The notes under the pieces are model-generated. The model worked only from the letters and a program-made list of their open reading frames with translations. It did no database searches and had not been told where the DNA came from. Of a stretch of 6,962 nt of DNA, positions 5,103 to 6,962 are shown piece by piece. Source of the DNA: Candidatus Bipolaricaulota bacterium (GTDB lineage: Bacteria > Bipolaricaulota > Bipolaricaulia > Bipolaricaulales > Bipolaricaulaceae); NCBI GenBank assembly GCA_015661965.1, contig DQVA01000001.1, positions 1-6,962 on the forward strand. Direction: 5' to 3'. A program made the translations under genes and the position numbers. Numbering within the stretch: position 1 is the stretch's first letter; each line of letters begins with the position of its first letter.

Positions 5103-5857
5103 TCTGCCGGGCACTCCGGGGGCCACTTGGGCGGGGGGGCTTGGTAGAAACGCCGGTAGTAGTCGCCGAACACTTGGGCCAGCTTTCGCATCATCCGATC
5201 CACGTCCTCCCGCTCCGGGAGCTTGGGATCGGGGAGCAGGGGGGAGCCGAAGTGGATCGCGATCTTTCCCCCCCGTCGGGTCTCCCGAAACACTCGGCGA
5301 GCCGCCTGAAAAAGCGGCTGGGCTTCCGCTCCGGGGGAATAAAAGTAGCCGCACTCCACCCCCACCGGCACCAACGGCACCCCGGCCCGCCGGGCCAGCA
5401 CCGCCGCCCCAGGATAGAGCACCCGCTCCCAGAACCGCTCCCCCTCCGGGAACACCATCACCACGCCACCCCGCTTGAGGTATTCCACCGCCCGGGCCAA
5501 GCTGCGCGGGTTCAGCCATTTCTTGCGCTCGGGATCGGTGGTCACCTCGAACCCCCAGAACGCCCCGTAGATGAACCGCAGAAAGGGGTAGCGAGGATCC
5601 ACGGCGAACAGGGCCTTGGCCCGGCAGGTGCGGCCGGCATAGGCCACGAACAAGGGCTCGAAGGTACCCACATGGGTGACGGCCAGCACGCACGGGGGCC
5701 GCGGGGGCTCCCCCACCCTCTCCACCCGAAAGAACGCGGGGATCAACAACCGGCAGATGCCGACGTAGAGAAGGCCGATCAGCCACTGGACCGGCCTGCC
5801 GAAAACCCACCCAAGTCTTCCCCACAAGTGGGACCTCTGCCCGTCAGCTTTCCCCAT
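5099..5857 (-). CDS. PlsC-like lysophospholipid/glycolipid acyltransferase with HX4E motif
   Basis: This encodes 252 residues, normal for the PlsC (1-acyl-sn-glycerol-3-phosphate acyltransferase) family. A hydrophobic segment at about 22-43 would anchor it to the inner membrane. Motif I is THVGTFE (61-67): the catalytic H62 is present but the expected acidic partner is Glu (HX4E) instead of Asp. Motif III FPEGER (136-141) and motif IV VPLVPVGVE (160-168) are intact, and IHFGSPL (201-207) follows as in relatives. The family moves an acyl chain from acyl-ACP or acyl-CoA to a hydroxyl group; with two glycosyltransferases just upstream, the acceptor may be a glycolipid or glycosylated isoprenoid instead of lysophosphatidate. 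I start at the ATG at 5857, which has GAGGAG ten bases upstream and overlaps the preceding gene by 14 bases, suggesting coupled translation. An upstream ATG at 5905 would add 16 unsupported residues. Confidence 0.85.
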   Translation of the reverse strand: MGKADGQRSHLWGRLGWVFGRPVQWLIGLLYVGICRLLIPAFFRVERVGEPPRPPCVLAVTHVGTFEPLFVAYAGRTCRAKALFAVDPRYPFLRFIYGAFWGFEVTTDPERKKWLNPRSLARAVEYLKRGGVVMVFPEGERFWERVLYPGAAVLARRAGVPLVPVGVECGYFYSPGAEAQPLFQAARRVFRETRRGGKIAIHFGSPLLPDPKLPEREDVDRMMRKLAQVFGDYYRRFYQAPPPKWPPECPAD

Positions 5858-6560
5858 CCCCCCAGTACTCCTCGGCCAGGATCTTGTCTCGCCCGCTGGC
5901 CACATCCCACCACAGCGCCAGCGCCTTAAGCCAGCTCTTCAGGCCCCCTTGGTGGAACCGCCTCCCCGAGGTCCAGCAAACCATGGTGGGCACGAACCTC
6001 ACCCTCCCCAGGCGCGAGAGGCGCATAAGCAGCCGGAAATCCGGGGAAGCCAGGCTGGCCAGGGGCGGATACCCGCCCACTTGGAAATAGGCGTCCTTGT
6101 TGATCCCCAAGTTCGCCGCCCCGGCTAGCGGCACCCCGAATGCCCGTGATCCCCAAGCCAGAAGCGTGTAACCCGCCGCCTGCATGGCCCGCACCGGCGG
6201 GGGGCTTTCCCTAAACCCCATGGGGCCGTAGGCGGCCACGGTGCCCGGCTGCGTGAGGGCCCGCACCATCTTCCCCAGCCAGCGAGGGGGATATAGGGTA
6301 TCGGCATCCGCGGTCACCACCAGCTCCCCGGCGGCCTCCGCAAAGCCGCGGTGCATGGCGTGGACCGCCCCCCGCTTCTCCTCCCTAAGCACCCGGTCCG
6401 CCCACCGCATGGCGATCTCCGGGGTGCGGTCGGTGGAGCCGTTGTCAACCACCACTAGCTCGAAGTCCTGAAACAGCTGGGCCCGCAGCGACTCCAGGGT
6501 GGCGGGGAGCCAGCGTTCCTCGTTGAGAACCGGCACCACCACAGTCACCCGGGGGGGCAT
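5844..6560 (-). CDS. Family 2 glycosyltransferase (GT-A fold, no membrane segment)
   Basis: This encodes 238 residues. The N-terminus RVTVVVPVLNEERWL (4-18), VVVDNGSTDRT (37-47) and TADADTLYP (83-91, with D85 and D87 as the DXD metal/nucleotide-sugar motif) are textbook GT2 features. GAANLGINKDAYFQVGG (147-163) forms the acceptor region, D174 in SPDFRLLMRL is the likely catalytic base, and CWTSGRR (195-201) closes the domain. It transfers a sugar from a nucleotide-sugar donor to an acceptor on the cytoplasmic side; donor and acceptor are unknown. It ends soon after the catalytic domain without transmembrane helices. The ATG at 6560 is one base after the stop of the upstream glycosyltransferase, and the domain begins immediately after it; an earlier ATG at 6632 would add 24 residues that overlap the upstream gene. 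It is the middle gene of the three-gene run. Confidence 0.88.
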   Translation of the reverse strand: MPPRVTVVVPVLNEERWLPATLESLRAQLFQDFELVVVDNGSTDRTPEIAMRWADRVLREEKRGAVHAMHRGFAEAAGELVVTADADTLYPPRWLGKMVRALTQPGTVAAYGPMGFRESPPPVRAMQAAGYTLLAWGSRAFGVPLAGAANLGINKDAYFQVGGYPPLASLASPDFRLLMRLSRLGRVRFVPTMVCWTSGRRFHQGGLKSWLKALALWWDVASGRDKILAEEYWGDGES

Positions 6561-6561
6561 G

Positions 6562-6962
6562 TCAGGCCCTTTCCCGCCGCACCCGGTACCAGCCTTGATA
6601 GCCGAACAGGGCCCGGAAGAAGGACAGGGCAATAGAGGTCTGGAGCATGAGGTACCAGGCCGGAACCCCCACCACCAGGTTCAGGGCCACCTCCCGCGGC
6701 GAGGAGGGGCGGGAGAGGAGATAGGCCACCCCCACCGCGGAGTACAGGGCCGCCGCTGCCCCCGGGAGCACCAAGGCCAGCGGGGCGGGGGACAGGGTGG
6801 CGGCCGCGGCGATCATCAGGATCTGGGGGAAATAGGCCACGCAGGCCAGCCCGGCCATGAGGAACACGTAGGACACTGCCCCCTTTCTGATCTCGCGGAA
6901 CATCTCCTCTATCCCCCCCGTATACCAACGGGAGTGCTGCAGGAAGATGTCCTTCAACGTAA
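6562..6962 (-). CDS. Membrane GT2 glycosyltransferase with QxxRW motif (N-terminus missing)
   Basis: The frame is open through the right edge, so only the last 132 or so residues are present; a TTG at 6957 is an internal codon and not a start. The visible part begins almost directly with QHSRW (codons 6939-6925), the QxxRW motif that binds the growing chain in membrane-embedded GT2 enzymes such as PgaC/IcaA, hyaluronan synthase and cellulose synthase relatives. Three hydrophobic stretches follow, at roughly residues 28-52, 58-81 and 90-118 counted from the TTG codon, then a short basic tail ending RVRRERA. This is the expected C-terminal architecture of such enzymes, which link sugars on the cytoplasmic face and sometimes export the product. 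The catalytic DXD region lies outside the window, so the donor cannot be judged. The gene ends one base before the next glycosyltransferase. Confidence 0.8.
   Translation of the reverse strand, partial: TLKDIFLQHSRWYTGGIEEMFREIRKGAVSYVFLMAGLACVAYFPQILMIAAAATLSPAPLALVLPGAAAALYSAVGVAYLLSRPSSPREVALNLVVGVPAWYLMLQTSIALSFFRALFGYQGWYRVRRERA

Noticed and set aside
4758..5825. Minus-strand open frame of 355 codons over the phosphodiesterase end and PlsC
   Set aside because: It is a shifted-frame shadow: the real PlsC motifs (THVGTFE, FPEG) are in the frame at 5857-5099, and this one gives compositionally biased sequence.
5858..5905. ATG at 5905 as the PlsC start
   Set aside because: It would lengthen the overlap with the glycosyltransferase to 62 bases and add unconserved residues; the ATG at 5857 has a GAGGAG upstream.
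6561..6632. ATG at 6632 as the start of the middle glycosyltransferase
   Set aside because: The added 24 residues (Cys/Gly/Pro-rich) overlap the upstream gene and are unlike any GT2 N-terminus; the ATG at 6560 leads straight into the RVTVVVPVLNEE motif.

Overview
This is a very G+C-rich, gene-dense bacterial chromosome segment. It carries seven protein genes, two of them cut by the window edges, and no RNA gene, insertion sequence or CRISPR array that I can see. The codon style (strong preference for C/G in third positions), overlapping or nearly touching genes, an archaeal-type LeuC, a THEP1-type NTPase and at least two genes that look leaderless fit a thermophilic or deep-branching bacterium, for example a Bipolaricaulota/Acetothermia-like or Thermus-like lineage. 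That placement is an inference from style, not a demonstrated identity.

Layout, left to right. (1) Positions 1-917, minus: metal-dependent amidohydrolase, C-terminus off the left edge. (2) A 91-base divergent control region with two promoter-like elements whose -35 boxes overlap, plus a perfect 8-bp dyad on the -10 box of the rightward gene. (3) Positions 1009-1626, plus: class I SAM-dependent methyltransferase, overlapping tail to tail with (4) positions 1601-2854, minus: large subunit of an isopropylmalate/homoaconitate dehydratase with no small-subunit gene beside it. (5) An 80-base divergent control region containing a perfect 9-bp inverted repeat lying between the two -10-like boxes. (6) Positions 2935-3474, plus: THEP1-family NTPase, followed by (7) positions 3519-5102, plus: alkaline-phosphatase-superfamily phosphodiesterase with its own -10-like box. 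(8) Positions 6962-5099, minus: a tightly coupled run of three genes, namely a membrane GT2 glycosyltransferase with a QxxRW motif (N-terminal part off the right edge), a soluble-looking GT2 glycosyltransferase and a PlsC-type acyltransferase. Its last stop codon overlaps the stop of the phosphodiesterase.

How the genes may work together: the right-hand three-gene run (two sugar transferases and an acyltransferase, separated by 1 base and overlapping by 14 bases) reads as a pathway that builds an acylated glycolipid or another glycosylated, acylated isoprenoid or lipid. The neighbouring phosphodiesterase and the methyltransferase could also act on lipid or phosphate-ester substrates, but they are transcribed separately and this link is speculative. 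The amidohydrolase, LeuC and THEP1 genes look like housekeeping or catabolic functions with no evident connection to it. The least explained signals are the palindromes in the two divergent control regions and the HX4E (rather than HX4D) acyltransferase motif in the PlsC homologue.
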